Shown here: positions 19,147-26,967 of the stretch, piece after piece | Position numbering within the stretch: the stretch's first letter is position 1 | Layout of the letters: each line of letters begins with the position of its first letter | Source: Planctomycetota bacterium | GTDB lineage: Bacteria > Planctomycetota > B15-G4 > SIAN01 | DNA: 64,000 nucleotides | Direction: 5' to 3' | Assembly (NCBI GenBank): GCA_028289345.1 | Contig: JANQQL010000024.1 | Coordinates: 1 to 64,000 of the forward strand | Made by a program: the position numbers and the translations under genes | The notes under the pieces: model-generated | Told to the model about the DNA's origin: nothing | What the model saw: the letters and a program-made list of their open reading frames with translations, nothing else | Database searches by the model: none

Positions 19147-19683
19147 ATGGCCGGAAACAGAACGCGACAACGGCAAGGGATCGTTCACGCGCGGTTCGGC
19201 GTGTTGCTTTTCTCCCTCCTTGGTTGCGTCTCGGAGCCGAGGAGTCCTGCAATGGCCGGAAGTGAAGACAAGAAGGCGATCCTCCAGCACATCCACCACA
19301 TCTTCGACGCTTATCTGTCCAAGGACTCAGAGACCATTCGAGCTCTCCACACCGAAGATTGGGTGGGCTTGCTCGCCGGCAGCCAGCGTATCGAGAGAGG
19401 GATCGAGGACTACATGAAGCACGCCCATCGATCTCTCGAACAGTACCATGGCACGGGGTACGAAATCCTCGACTCGGAAGTGCTCCTCAATGGGGACTCA
19501 GCGGTGGTCTTCTACATCGCCCAGTACGAGTATCGAGACGCCGAGGGGAACGCTTCGAAGTTGCCACTGCGCTCTGTGGACCTCTACCGACGAGAATCCC
19601 ACGGTTGGAACCAGTGGGGCTCTCATATCACGGTCATTCCCGACGTTCCGGAGGATCAATGGGGACCCACCGTGCAGAAATGA
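19147..19683 (+). CDS. SnoaL-like (NTF2-fold) lipoprotein
   Basis: About 178 residues. A lipoprotein signal with lipobox Leu-Leu-Gly-Cys (FGVLLFSLLGCVSEP) is followed by a domain of about 130 residues with the look of DUF4440/SnoaL-type NTF2 folds: an N-terminal helix (ILQHIHHIFDAYLSKDSE), then ALHTEDWVGLLAG and a beta-sheet ending in WNQWGSHITVIPD. Such domains are small binding or isomerase-like folds; no function can be given. The start is uncertain (ATG 19090 is also in frame), and 19147 gives a compact lipoprotein signal. Its stop is two bases from the stop of the convergent AraC gene. Confidence 0.75.
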   Translation: MAGNRTRQRQGIVHARFGVLLFSLLGCVSEPRSPAMAGSEDKKAILQHIHHIFDAYLSKDSETIRALHTEDWVGLLAGSQRIERGIEDYMKHAHRSLEQYHGTGYEILDSEVLLNGDSAVVFYIAQYEYRDAEGNASKLPLRSVDLYRRESHGWNQWGSHITVIPDVPEDQWGPTVQK

Positions 19684-19684
19684 C

Positions 19685-20590
19685 TCATCGACACCTCAAT
19701 CGCCGCAGCAGTTCTCGCGCCAGACCACGCTGACGCAACTCGCGGGGAGTCAATCCGTACTCGCGTCGGAACCTCTCAGTGAAGTAGCTGTGGTGGACGA
19801 ATCCGAGTTCGTGGGCCAGAGCCGAGAGGCTCGGTTCTCCGGCCAGGACTCGCTCCGCAGCGTCACGAAGACGGAGTCGTTCGTGATACTGATGTAAGGA
19901 AAGGCCCGTCGACTTCCGAAAGACTCGACTTAAGTGAAAAGGGCTCGAGAACACGTCCCTTGCCAAGCGGTTCAGGTTCAGGCCCTGGTTCTTCCGTCGC
20001 ATGAGTTCTACCACTGTGCGCTCGACGAGTTTGCGGTGAGCGCGCCGCGTTGCGGTGATCTGGGTTTCGATGCCCTGGTCGCGAGCCCCGCCACTCATCA
20101 TTCTTGACAGGAGCGTCGCGGCCCACTCCGTCGTTCTCGCCTCACTGGATTCGTGCGGAGCCATCATTGTCTGATGAAGGAGCTCGGCAGCCGTGTCCGT
20201 CCGTCGAAGAGAGAGTGGCCCTGCGGACTCTTCTCGACGGTCCCACCCAAAGTTGTCCGCCAACCCTGGAAACACGACAAACAGTGTGCACTGATCGCCT
20301 CCGGACAAGGGATGGCTGACGCGGTACTCGGTTCCCGGAGGGAGCACGATCGCGTGGTGGGGATCCCCCATCAACCGCTCCTCGCCAACATGGCAGAGGA
20401 AAATCCCCCGACGGGGCAGGATCACTTCCCAGCCATTCGATCGCTCCAACGCCCCTGGCTGACTACGAGGAGCGGAACAGGACATCCCAGACCGCAACGG
20501 TGTCGCTCGAGAAACGTGGTTCGGCACACAACATCCCCATGGATTAGCGCATTTCGGGTCGGTTTGCTCCCTCTCTGCCACCTTGAGCAA
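19685..20590 (-). CDS. AraC-family transcriptional regulator
   Basis: Up to 301 residues. The C-terminal 100 residues form the double helix-turn-helix of AraC regulators, with SLSALAHELGFVHHSYFTER followed by FRREYGLTPRELRQRG, the classic second-HTH signature. The N-terminal part (about residues 40-110) looks like the cupin-type ligand-binding domain. The frame starts at a TTG (20590) that has GGAGGA about 11 bases upstream. ATG at 20485 would give a 266-residue protein and may be the true start. It is divergent from the sigma/anti-sigma/CHAT operon, which it might regulate, but nothing in the sequence proves that. Confidence 0.9.
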   Translation of the reverse strand: MLKVAEREQTDPKCANPWGCCVPNHVSRATPLRSGMSCSAPRSQPGALERSNGWEVILPRRGIFLCHVGEERLMGDPHHAIVLPPGTEYRVSHPLSGGDQCTLFVVFPGLADNFGWDRREESAGPLSLRRTDTAAELLHQTMMAPHESSEARTTEWAATLLSRMMSGGARDQGIETQITATRRAHRKLVERTVVELMRRKNQGLNLNRLARDVFSSPFHLSRVFRKSTGLSLHQYHERLRLRDAAERVLAGEPSLSALAHELGFVHHSYFTERFRREYGLTPRELRQRGLARELLRRLRCR

Positions 20591-20738
20591 GATGTCGATA
20601 GTCCTCCGGGTGGCAAGCGAGAGCTTGTCCCGGAGGTCACGGATCGCGTTCGCAGGGGACTTGTTCCTCGGATCCGTTGGCGTTCTCTTTCGGAAACTCT
20701 GTCAGAGAAAATCCGAGAAAAGCGCGACGCTTCTGATC

Positions 20739-20769
20739 TTGTGCGACGCGCGGCCCCGCACGCTAGAAT
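20739..20769 (+). promoter_or_regulatory. possible promoter of the sigma/CHAT operon
   Basis: TTGTGC and TAGAAT separated by 19 bases, ending 18 bases before the GTG start. The spacing is long for sigma70, so the call is weak. The TAGAATGAT string also occurs upstream of the kinase gene (50453-50461). Confidence 0.25.
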
Positions 20770-20787
20770 GATCCTGTATCGCTTCCC

Positions 20788-21411
20788 GTGCCCGAGAGAC
20801 TCGTGACTCACCAGGTGGAACCGACGCACGCATCGGGCCAGAACAGCACTCATGCGGAAGACCTGAAGCTGGTCCGCCAAGTCCTGGCGGGAGACTCGTC
20901 GGCGATTGACCGGTTTGCCTCTTATCTGGCCCGCATTCCGGCGATCCTCACGTTCCAAAGGTCTCGGGGGCTGGCTCGAGTCCATGATCAGGAAATCCCG
21001 GACTTCGTGCAGGACTGCGTTTCAGCGATCTGGCGCAAGTTGCCGGAATTCGAAGGACGCGCGGCACTGTCGACTTGGATCTTCACGATCTGCTCGCTGG
21101 AAGTCCGCAACAGTTTTCGGCGCTGGAAGAAGAGGGCGGCGGAGCGCCACGAAGCCCACCCCGAAGTGGCTTCGACCCAGGACCATGCCACTCAATCGGC
21201 GATGCGATTGGATCTTCGAGAAGGTCTGAACAACCTCCCGCCCACCGACCGAGAGATCGTCCAGCGAAAGCACTACGAAGGACAGACGTTCGACGAGATC
21301 GCCGCGGCGCTGTCCCTCAAACCTTCCCAGGCCAAGACCCACTACTACAATTCCATTCGGCGGCTGTCGGACTACTTGAGTTCGCGCAACTGGGAAGGTG
21401 AGCAGACGTGA
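20788..21411 (+). CDS. ECF-type RNA polymerase sigma factor
   Basis: A 207-residue group IV sigma factor. Region 2 covers about residues 25-95 (LVRQVLAGDSSAIDRF, then IPDFVQDCVSAIWRKLPEFEG, and the tryptophan-containing ALSTWIFTI). Region 4 covers about residues 140-200 (NLPPTDREIVQRKHYEG, then TFDEIAAALSLKPSQAKTHY). It lacks sigma regions 1 and 3, as ECF factors do. GTG start. Its TGA overlaps the GTG of the next gene (GTGA), so sigma and anti-sigma-like protein are translationally coupled. It would direct RNA polymerase to an unknown regulon once released from its partner. Confidence 0.92.
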   Translation: MPERLVTHQVEPTHASGQNSTHAEDLKLVRQVLAGDSSAIDRFASYLARIPAILTFQRSRGLARVHDQEIPDFVQDCVSAIWRKLPEFEGRAALSTWIFTICSLEVRNSFRRWKKRAAERHEAHPEVASTQDHATQSAMRLDLREGLNNLPPTDREIVQRKHYEGQTFDEIAAALSLKPSQAKTHYYNSIRRLSDYLSSRNWEGEQT

Positions 21412-22157
21412 CGAATCATGATTCGGCTCGCTGGGAACAGCTCGCGGAACAAGTGCTCTCGGGAGAGCTTTCCATGGAGGACGAAGCAGTGAAAGCCCTG
21501 CCTGTTGAAGCACAGGAGTCCCTTCGGCGAATGCTCGCCGTGCGCCGGGAACTCGACCAAGACGCCGAGAACCTCAAGCAGCTCAGCGATCAGTTCGAGC
21601 AGACTTCGGACGAATCCACCGCGGCAACGACCTCTCTCGACGGACCCGCCATTCGAAAGATGTTGAATCGCGAGATCGATCGCTCGAAAGGTTCCCCGCG
21701 GAACTGGCCCAGCCTGATCGCCATCGCCGCCGGCTTGGCGTTGCTGCTCTGGGGTGCGGGCCTCTTCGAGACCTCGCCAGACCGACCCCTCGGCGACGGG
21801 AACTCACCGACCTCGGGGACCTCCGGAGGTACACTTCTTTCCACCGCCTCGGCGATCGAACCACAAGAGCCCAAGGGGCAGGTCCGCGAGTGGAAGGCCT
21901 TTCGTTGGCAGGGCGAGCTTCCTCCTTTTTCCCGCTTCGTCGTTCACGTTTGGCAGATCGACGCGGACACCGGCGCGAGCCAGGAACTCTCCACGAGGTG
22001 CCGTGACGACAACGTCTTGCTGAGCTCGCCGGCTCTGACGGCAGCGGAGTGGACTCCTGACGTCGAACTACCCGATCGCCTTGCTTGGCGAGTCGACGTG
22101 GTGCCGTTCGAGGGAGCGGCCATCCCCGGCACCTTGACGGAAGCGTGGAAGGAGTGA
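21408..22157 (+). CDS. membrane-bound anti-sigma-like protein
   Basis: A 249-residue single-pass membrane protein. An acidic, helical N-terminal part (residues 1-95) would sit in the cytoplasm. One transmembrane helix at about 100-120 (PSLIAIAAGLALLLWGAGLF) is followed by a domain of about 130 residues outside the cytoplasm. The order sigma then one-pass protein, with a four-base overlap, is the classic sigma/anti-sigma layout, and this is the basis of the call. No zinc-binding HxxxCxxC motif is visible, so it is not a standard ZAS anti-sigma factor. The outer domain could be a sensor or the target of the CHAT protein encoded next. Confidence 0.7.
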   Translation: MTNHDSARWEQLAEQVLSGELSMEDEAVKALPVEAQESLRRMLAVRRELDQDAENLKQLSDQFEQTSDESTAATTSLDGPAIRKMLNREIDRSKGSPRNWPSLIAIAAGLALLLWGAGLFETSPDRPLGDGNSPTSGTSGGTLLSTASAIEPQEPKGQVREWKAFRWQGELPPFSRFVVHVWQIDADTGASQELSTRCRDDNVLLSSPALTAAEWTPDVELPDRLAWRVDVVPFEGAAIPGTLTEAWKE

Positions 22158-24667
22158 AGTCGTCCACCGTTGTCCTTCTTCTCGTCGGGATCTTCCCTCT
22201 TGCCGATCCCGCTCGGGCCCTCCCCCAGAGCAACGAAGTCCAGCAGGCCCTGGAAGAACTAGCGGCGGTCTGGGCCGACTTGTCAGAGGCCGAAGAGTCT
22301 GAGCAGCCCCTGATCGCCGATCATTTACTGGAAGCCACCCGAGCCTGCGTCGAGGAGCTGGAGGATTCTTCTGCCCCTTCGTCCGCCGATTGCCAGGAGG
22401 TCCTGACCCGGATTCATGACTTGCTGTACCTTCCCGCCGAGTGGTGGCTCGATGGGGACGAACTCGCCACGCTGACCACCGAGTGGTCGCGGTCACTCGT
22501 GACGGAGCTGGGAGACGAGTGGCAGAAGTTCAACGAGCATCAACTCGCCGAACATGCTCTGGAACGCCATGACCTGAGTCGCACGGAAGAGGTCCTGTAC
22601 GATGCGCTCGAGCGTTGGCCCGAGGACCCTTGGCTGCGGTTGCTGGAGTTCGAGCTCGCCCGGCTCTCGGAAGATTGGCCCGCTGCCATGGAATCCCTCG
22701 CGGCGTCGGAGGTGGCGGCGGCCTCTTTTGAGGGCGGCGACGAAGCCATGCTCCGCGGCAAGGTGTTGCTTGCTCGCTGCGCACTCGACATTCGCCTGGG
22801 TCGAGCGGACCGAGCCCTCCTCGACCTGGAGCGAATCCGGCAAGGTCAAGAATTCGGCGAAGAACTCCCGCCCGCCATCGCCAGCGACGCCTTGTTGAAA
22901 CTGGCCGATGTCGCGATGTTGTGCGATGCCGAGGATCGAGTGCTGGAAATCGCCGGCGACCGTGCCCGAGTCCTCCCGGAGCATCGCCCTGACTTCGACT
23001 TGCAAGTCGCCATGGCGAAGGTGGGCCAAGCGTTTCGCACGCGGGTCATCCACCCTTCCGATTTGGAAATTCTCCGCGATGCCGCGGACACGCCGAACTT
23101 GACTGCGATGGGGCGTGTGATCGGTCAGATGGCCCTTGCGGAACTTCTCCTGCTGGACGGAAAGCTCGCTGACTCACGACGCAGGCTTCGCGAGGCGCGC
23201 CGCCTTCTGGATCAGTGGTCCGAACGAGAGACGCAAGAACCGCCGGTCCGAGAATGGTCGTTCCTGTCGTCTCTTTTCGCAAGACTCAGCCGGTTGGAAG
23301 GAAACCAAGGACAACAGGAGCAGGCCGAGGCAGAGCTCCTTCGCTGGTTTCGGCAACTCCTCGACAACTGGCGTCAGACGCCGCTCCTTCCTGGGGGAAT
23401 CGGTTTTCTTCGGTCGCCTCTGCGCCGCAGCCTCGTGCACGAGGTACTCAGCGCCACGGCACAGCGCGACGGAGCCTCCGCCGCGTTCGACTTGTTGATG
23501 GAAGTGCAAACACTCGGCTCCTTCGCTCGACAGCAGGGACTCGCCCCGCCTTCGATCGCCGAGATCGAACAACACCTGCTGGACGACGGCGAAGGGCTTC
23601 TGGTCTACCTCCCGTCGCGGAACGGTTGCCACCTCTTCGTCCTGGCAAAGAACACCCTGCTCCACCTCCCTCTCCCGACGGAGCATCAGGTGTTGCAGTC
23701 CTTGCAGGCACTCGATCGAGGAGACCTCTCGCTCTTGTCGAACGTCTTGCCAGACCCCGCGAAGGACCTGGTGAACGAATGGAGTCTGGTTCGGGTCGTC
23801 GGGGCCGATCTGATTCAGGGACTGGTCGTCGAACAGCTTCCTTTCTCCGCCGAGCAGAGGCTGGGAGAGGCGAAGCCCGTGGCCCACCTCCCTTCTGTCC
23901 CGGTTGGCATCTTTCTCCGGCGCCGCCGCGATTCGCCTGGCCACCCCGTGCAATTTGAGTCAGACCTGGTGTTGATTCTTGGCCCCGCCGATCCAAAGAC
24001 GGGTGTCGACCCGGCCCCGCTCACTCACCGATCTTCACTGTCACCCTTTCCCGAATCACGCACTCGAACGTTTGGGCGAGACACTCCTCCCGCTCACCTT
24101 GGTCGGAAGTCTGCATCGAGCACCCAGCTCCTTCACCTCCTCTGCCATGGCGTGGTCGATCGAACTCGGGAGGTCTTCGCGGGCCTGCTTCTCGATGACA
24201 ATGGCGAGACCCTATGGTCTGACGAACTCGCCCGCTGGGAACTCCCTCCCCTGGTCGTCCTGTCCGCCTGCAGCAGCGGCGAGGGTCCCCTCCGAGTCGG
24301 AGAAGACGGCGTTTCCCAACTGACAGGGGCCACGTTCCTCGGCGGCGCCGACACGGTGATCGCCGCCACCGGCCCCCTCGATCGGGATCTCACCCTTGCC
24401 ACAATGAAGGCCTTTCACGAAGAGATTGCGCGCGGGCGCACTCCCGCGGATGCGTTACGGCGTGCGAGAAACCAAGTTTCGCAAACCCACGGATCTGTCC
24501 CAGGAACCGGCGAACTTCGTGTCTTTGGGCTGGGCGACCAGCCTTTGCGTGGCATGACTCCGGCCTCGGACCGGTCATGGCCGCGAACGATGGCCATGAC
24601 CGTGGGCGCACTATTGATCCTCACCGGGATCGCCCAACGGCACCGAAGTGTCCGCGCATCGAGCTAG
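22154..24667 (+). CDS. exported helical-repeat CHAT-domain protein (caspase-like)
   Basis: An 837-residue protein. CHAT domains are caspase/separase-like cysteine peptidases. The dyad is intact: LLHLLCHG with His665 and LSACSSGEG with Cys706. Residues about 30-450 are helical and repeat-like (TPR-type sensor region), and CHAT covers about 500-790. The protein starts with a signal-peptide-like stretch (residues 3-22, cleavage near ARA) and ends with a short hydrophobic helix (812-827) and a basic tail, so the body should face the periplasm. The chosen start is GTG 22154, which overlaps the previous stop as GTGA and has GGAAGGA upstream. The target is unknown; the anti-sigma-like protein is the obvious candidate. 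Confidence 0.88.
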   Translation: MKSSTVVLLLVGIFPLADPARALPQSNEVQQALEELAAVWADLSEAEESEQPLIADHLLEATRACVEELEDSSAPSSADCQEVLTRIHDLLYLPAEWWLDGDELATLTTEWSRSLVTELGDEWQKFNEHQLAEHALERHDLSRTEEVLYDALERWPEDPWLRLLEFELARLSEDWPAAMESLAASEVAAASFEGGDEAMLRGKVLLARCALDIRLGRADRALLDLERIRQGQEFGEELPPAIASDALLKLADVAMLCDAEDRVLEIAGDRARVLPEHRPDFDLQVAMAKVGQAFRTRVIHPSDLEILRDAADTPNLTAMGRVIGQMALAELLLLDGKLADSRRRLREARRLLDQWSERETQEPPVREWSFLSSLFARLSRLEGNQGQQEQAEAELLRWFRQLLDNWRQTPLLPGGIGFLRSPLRRSLVHEVLSATAQRDGASAAFDLLMEVQTLGSFARQQGLAPPSIAEIEQHLLDDGEGLLVYLPSRNGCHLFVLAKNTLLHLPLPTEHQVLQSLQALDRGDLSLLSNVLPDPAKDLVNEWSLVRVVGADLIQGLVVEQLPFSAEQRLGEAKPVAHLPSVPVGIFLRRRRDSPGHPVQFESDLVLILGPADPKTGVDPAPLTHRSSLSPFPESRTRTFGRDTPPAHLGRKSASSTQLLHLLCHGVVDRTREVFAGLLLDDNGETLWSDELARWELPPLVVLSACSSGEGPLRVGEDGVSQLTGATFLGGADTVIAATGPLDRDLTLATMKAFHEEIARGRTPADALRRARNQVSQTHGSVPGTGELRVFGLGDQPLRGMTPASDRSWPRTMAMTVGALLILTGIAQRHRSVRASS

Positions 24668-24917
24668 CCCGGGTGATTCACGAAGGCCGTCGCGAGAACC
24701 AGCCAACGTTCTCTCTGACGAAGAACGACGGCTTTCTTCACCGGGCAGCTGGTCCAAGTCGGGCGAGCGGTGTGGCTGACGATCCGTTGCCGAAGGAGAT
24801 CGTCGTCACAGCGCCGCCAGAAAGAACTTGGCCATCCCGGTGACTCGCGTCCAGCCCCGGAAGGAGCGATGAGACCGCTGGTCGGCTGTCAGGACGATTG
24901 CTCGCCCCCCGGCCGGC

Positions 24918-26657
24918 TCACGGATTGCAGGTCGGGGGCAGGTAGTAGTTCGGTGCCATCCCGGGCGGGGTCGGGGGGGTGCGTCGAATGCGAGTGAATC
25001 CGTTCAAGGGGAGCCCCGGGGACGCCGGAGACTGTCCCGCACCGGAACAATCTTGCACCAACTCGAAAAACCAATCGAACCAGATGATGGTGTTCTTGAT
25101 TTCCGTCCTTGCCGCATAGTCGGTGCAGAACGAGCCGAGAAGCGCCGGACCGGCGGCGACCACGTCTCCCAAAGCATTCGTCTTCAAGATTCGAAGGTAG
25201 AAATAGAACACGAATTCGTCATGACCATCACAAACAAAACTGACTTCGACAGAGTCCTCTAGATCGCTTCCGGCAAGCCCGAGAGGGTAGGTGTTCAAGG
25301 GCTCGCGACAGTGAGACACGGGAATCGGCGGCAAGTGGAGCCCGTCGAACGCCTTCTTGTACAGCTTGGTCTCCAGGAGATAGTCGCTATTGCTATGGAC
25401 GTTGCTGAGCCCCTGAAACTTTGCGTCCACATAGACGGTTGCAAAGGGAGGACCGACCGATGTCCCACAAGTGTGATCGTGCACGAAGTCTCCCAGGAAG
25501 AGTTCCTGCCCTGGGATCGAAGGGGGCATGGTGCCATCGCCATCAAGGGGACCGTCAAACACCTGAATCTCGGAGAATCCCTGGACGGCATAAAGCACGT
25601 CTGAGACGCCATTGTTGGAGAGGTCCGCAACCAGCGGGACGGCCACCGAGGCACCACCAGAGCCATCGGAGACAGAGAATTCCATCACACGATCCGGAGC
25701 GAAACTGAAGGGTTCTCCACTTTCCCCGAGCAAGACCACCAGGTTCTCTCCGGAGTGCTGGGCACAAATCAAGTCCCGCTCGCCGTTGCCGTCCGAGTCG
25801 CCGGCACTCATGCGGACGATCTCGAGGGCGGTGCTTCCTTCGAGGGTCACCGTGGACGGATCCCACCGCACCAGGTTCTGCATGGTTCCTGCCGGATTCC
25901 TCGACTTGGCGGTCAACCAGGCGACCTGGTCAAAGCCTCCGGTCGTGGAGGGCAGCACGGTCATACAGTCCAGGTCCGAACGAAGAGAGCGGACCTCATC
26001 GATCAGACCACCCGACAACGAATAGATCTGCAATCCGAAGTCGTTGTCGACCGCGAACTCCTTGGTGGCGTCTCCCGCCGCGTTGAGAAAATCGAAGTCG
26101 TGGACATCGACCGGGCTGATCACTCCATCGGTCGCGCTGTGGGTAAAGCCACCGCTGCTGTCTTGGAGCGCCACCAGGATCGTCCGCCGATTGGCCGCCA
26201 GGACGGCGAGATCGGCACGCCCGTCGTCATTGGCATCTGCCACTCGAACCGCGACTCCATTCAGAAACGGAGCCGAGTTTTCGAGCACGTCCACCGTTTG
26301 ACCGCTCGGTCCCACCTGCACCGCGTGCACGCCCGCGGGCCCCACGGTGATCAATGCGTCTTGCGTGTCGAGGGACACCGCGTCTTCGAAACGGAGTACC
26401 GCGATGTCGTTGACCGCATGCCCGACATCCATCTCCACCGACGTTTCGAACGCCGCTGGCTCGCACACGAGTACCGGTGTTGTCCCTTGGAGGACCACGG
26501 CGTGAACTCGCTCCTCGCCGGTCAAACGACCCGCGACCGAGCTCGAGACGACGGTCTCAGGAGGGAGAGGAAGTGGAACGACAATCGGAGTGGTGGGCCA
26601 GGATGCAATCAACCCACTCAAGATCACCTCGCAACACTGCAAGCTTGAAAGACTCAT
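24918..26657 (-). CDS. exported VCBS/FG-GAP-like protein
   Basis: About 579 residues. It contains several VCBS/FG-GAP type repeats with calcium-loop signatures (DANDDGRADLAVL; GDSDGNGERDLICAQ; NGVSDVLYAV). These form beta-propellers on secreted proteins. The last 180 residues are a different domain with several cysteines and no recognised motif. The N-terminus is a weak signal sequence (MSLSSLQCCEVILSGLIASW). The frame opens at TTG 26675, but ATG 26657 follows a GGAGG and is preferred. It is convergent with the CHAT operon. Confidence 0.8.
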   Translation of the reverse strand: MSLSSLQCCEVILSGLIASWPTTPIVVPLPLPPETVVSSSVAGRLTGEERVHAVVLQGTTPVLVCEPAAFETSVEMDVGHAVNDIAVLRFEDAVSLDTQDALITVGPAGVHAVQVGPSGQTVDVLENSAPFLNGVAVRVADANDDGRADLAVLAANRRTILVALQDSSGGFTHSATDGVISPVDVHDFDFLNAAGDATKEFAVDNDFGLQIYSLSGGLIDEVRSLRSDLDCMTVLPSTTGGFDQVAWLTAKSRNPAGTMQNLVRWDPSTVTLEGSTALEIVRMSAGDSDGNGERDLICAQHSGENLVVLLGESGEPFSFAPDRVMEFSVSDGSGGASVAVPLVADLSNNGVSDVLYAVQGFSEIQVFDGPLDGDGTMPPSIPGQELFLGDFVHDHTCGTSVGPPFATVYVDAKFQGLSNVHSNSDYLLETKLYKKAFDGLHLPPIPVSHCREPLNTYPLGLAGSDLEDSVEVSFVCDGHDEFVFYFYLRILKTNALGDVVAAGPALLGSFCTDYAARTEIKNTIIWFDWFFELVQDCSGAGQSPASPGLPLNGFTRIRRTPPTPPGMAPNYYLPPTCNP

Positions 26658-26702
26658 CGATCGCTGTGCCTCCAAAGCAGGTTCGGCTTTCCCTTTGCCT
26701 TA

Positions 26703-26731
26703 GAAGTATCAGCGTTGCGGATTTGTGTCAA
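26703..26731 (-). promoter_or_regulatory. sigma70-like promoter of the VCBS gene
   Basis: A perfect -35 hexamer TTGACA on the minus strand (26731-26726), followed by either GATACT at 26710-26705 (spacer 15) or TACTTC at 26708-26703 (spacer 17). The ATG lies about 46 bases downstream. Confidence 0.45.
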
Positions 26732-26902
26732 GGCGAGCAAGCGCCGAACACCCGGAGCCCAAAAAAGGTGAGTTTTCTTTGACAGCGCGAAGAGGTCTCG
26801 ACGCGAACAAGAGATTTCGACGAACCGCTCCACATTTCCGTTCGCACCGTCAGACAAGGGGTTGACGAGTCCCCCCCGCCTCGCTTCGGCTTTTGCATCT
26901 CC
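26732..26902. other. intergenic region upstream of the VCBS gene
   Basis: Together with the promoter and terminator this forms the 310-bp gap between two minus-strand genes. No gene is visible. Confidence 0.5.
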
Positions 26903-26942
26903 AAGAAAAGAGGGTGACCCCGCGTCTTGCGGAGCCACCCTC
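26903..26942 (-). terminator. intrinsic terminator of the subtilase gene
   Basis: On the minus strand, GAGGGTGGCTCCGC pairs with GCGGGGTCACCCTC (14 pairs, two of them G-U) around the loop AAGAC, and TTTTCTT follows directly. It lies 25 bases past the subtilase stop codon. Confidence 0.9.
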
Positions 26943-26967
26943 GGGGAACTCTTCTCGATTGCCAGGT

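Noticed and set aside
20788-24667. A type III CRISPR-linked Craspase-like locus
   Set aside because: No cas genes, no repeats and no Csx30 homolog are visible; only the CHAT and sigma themes are shared.
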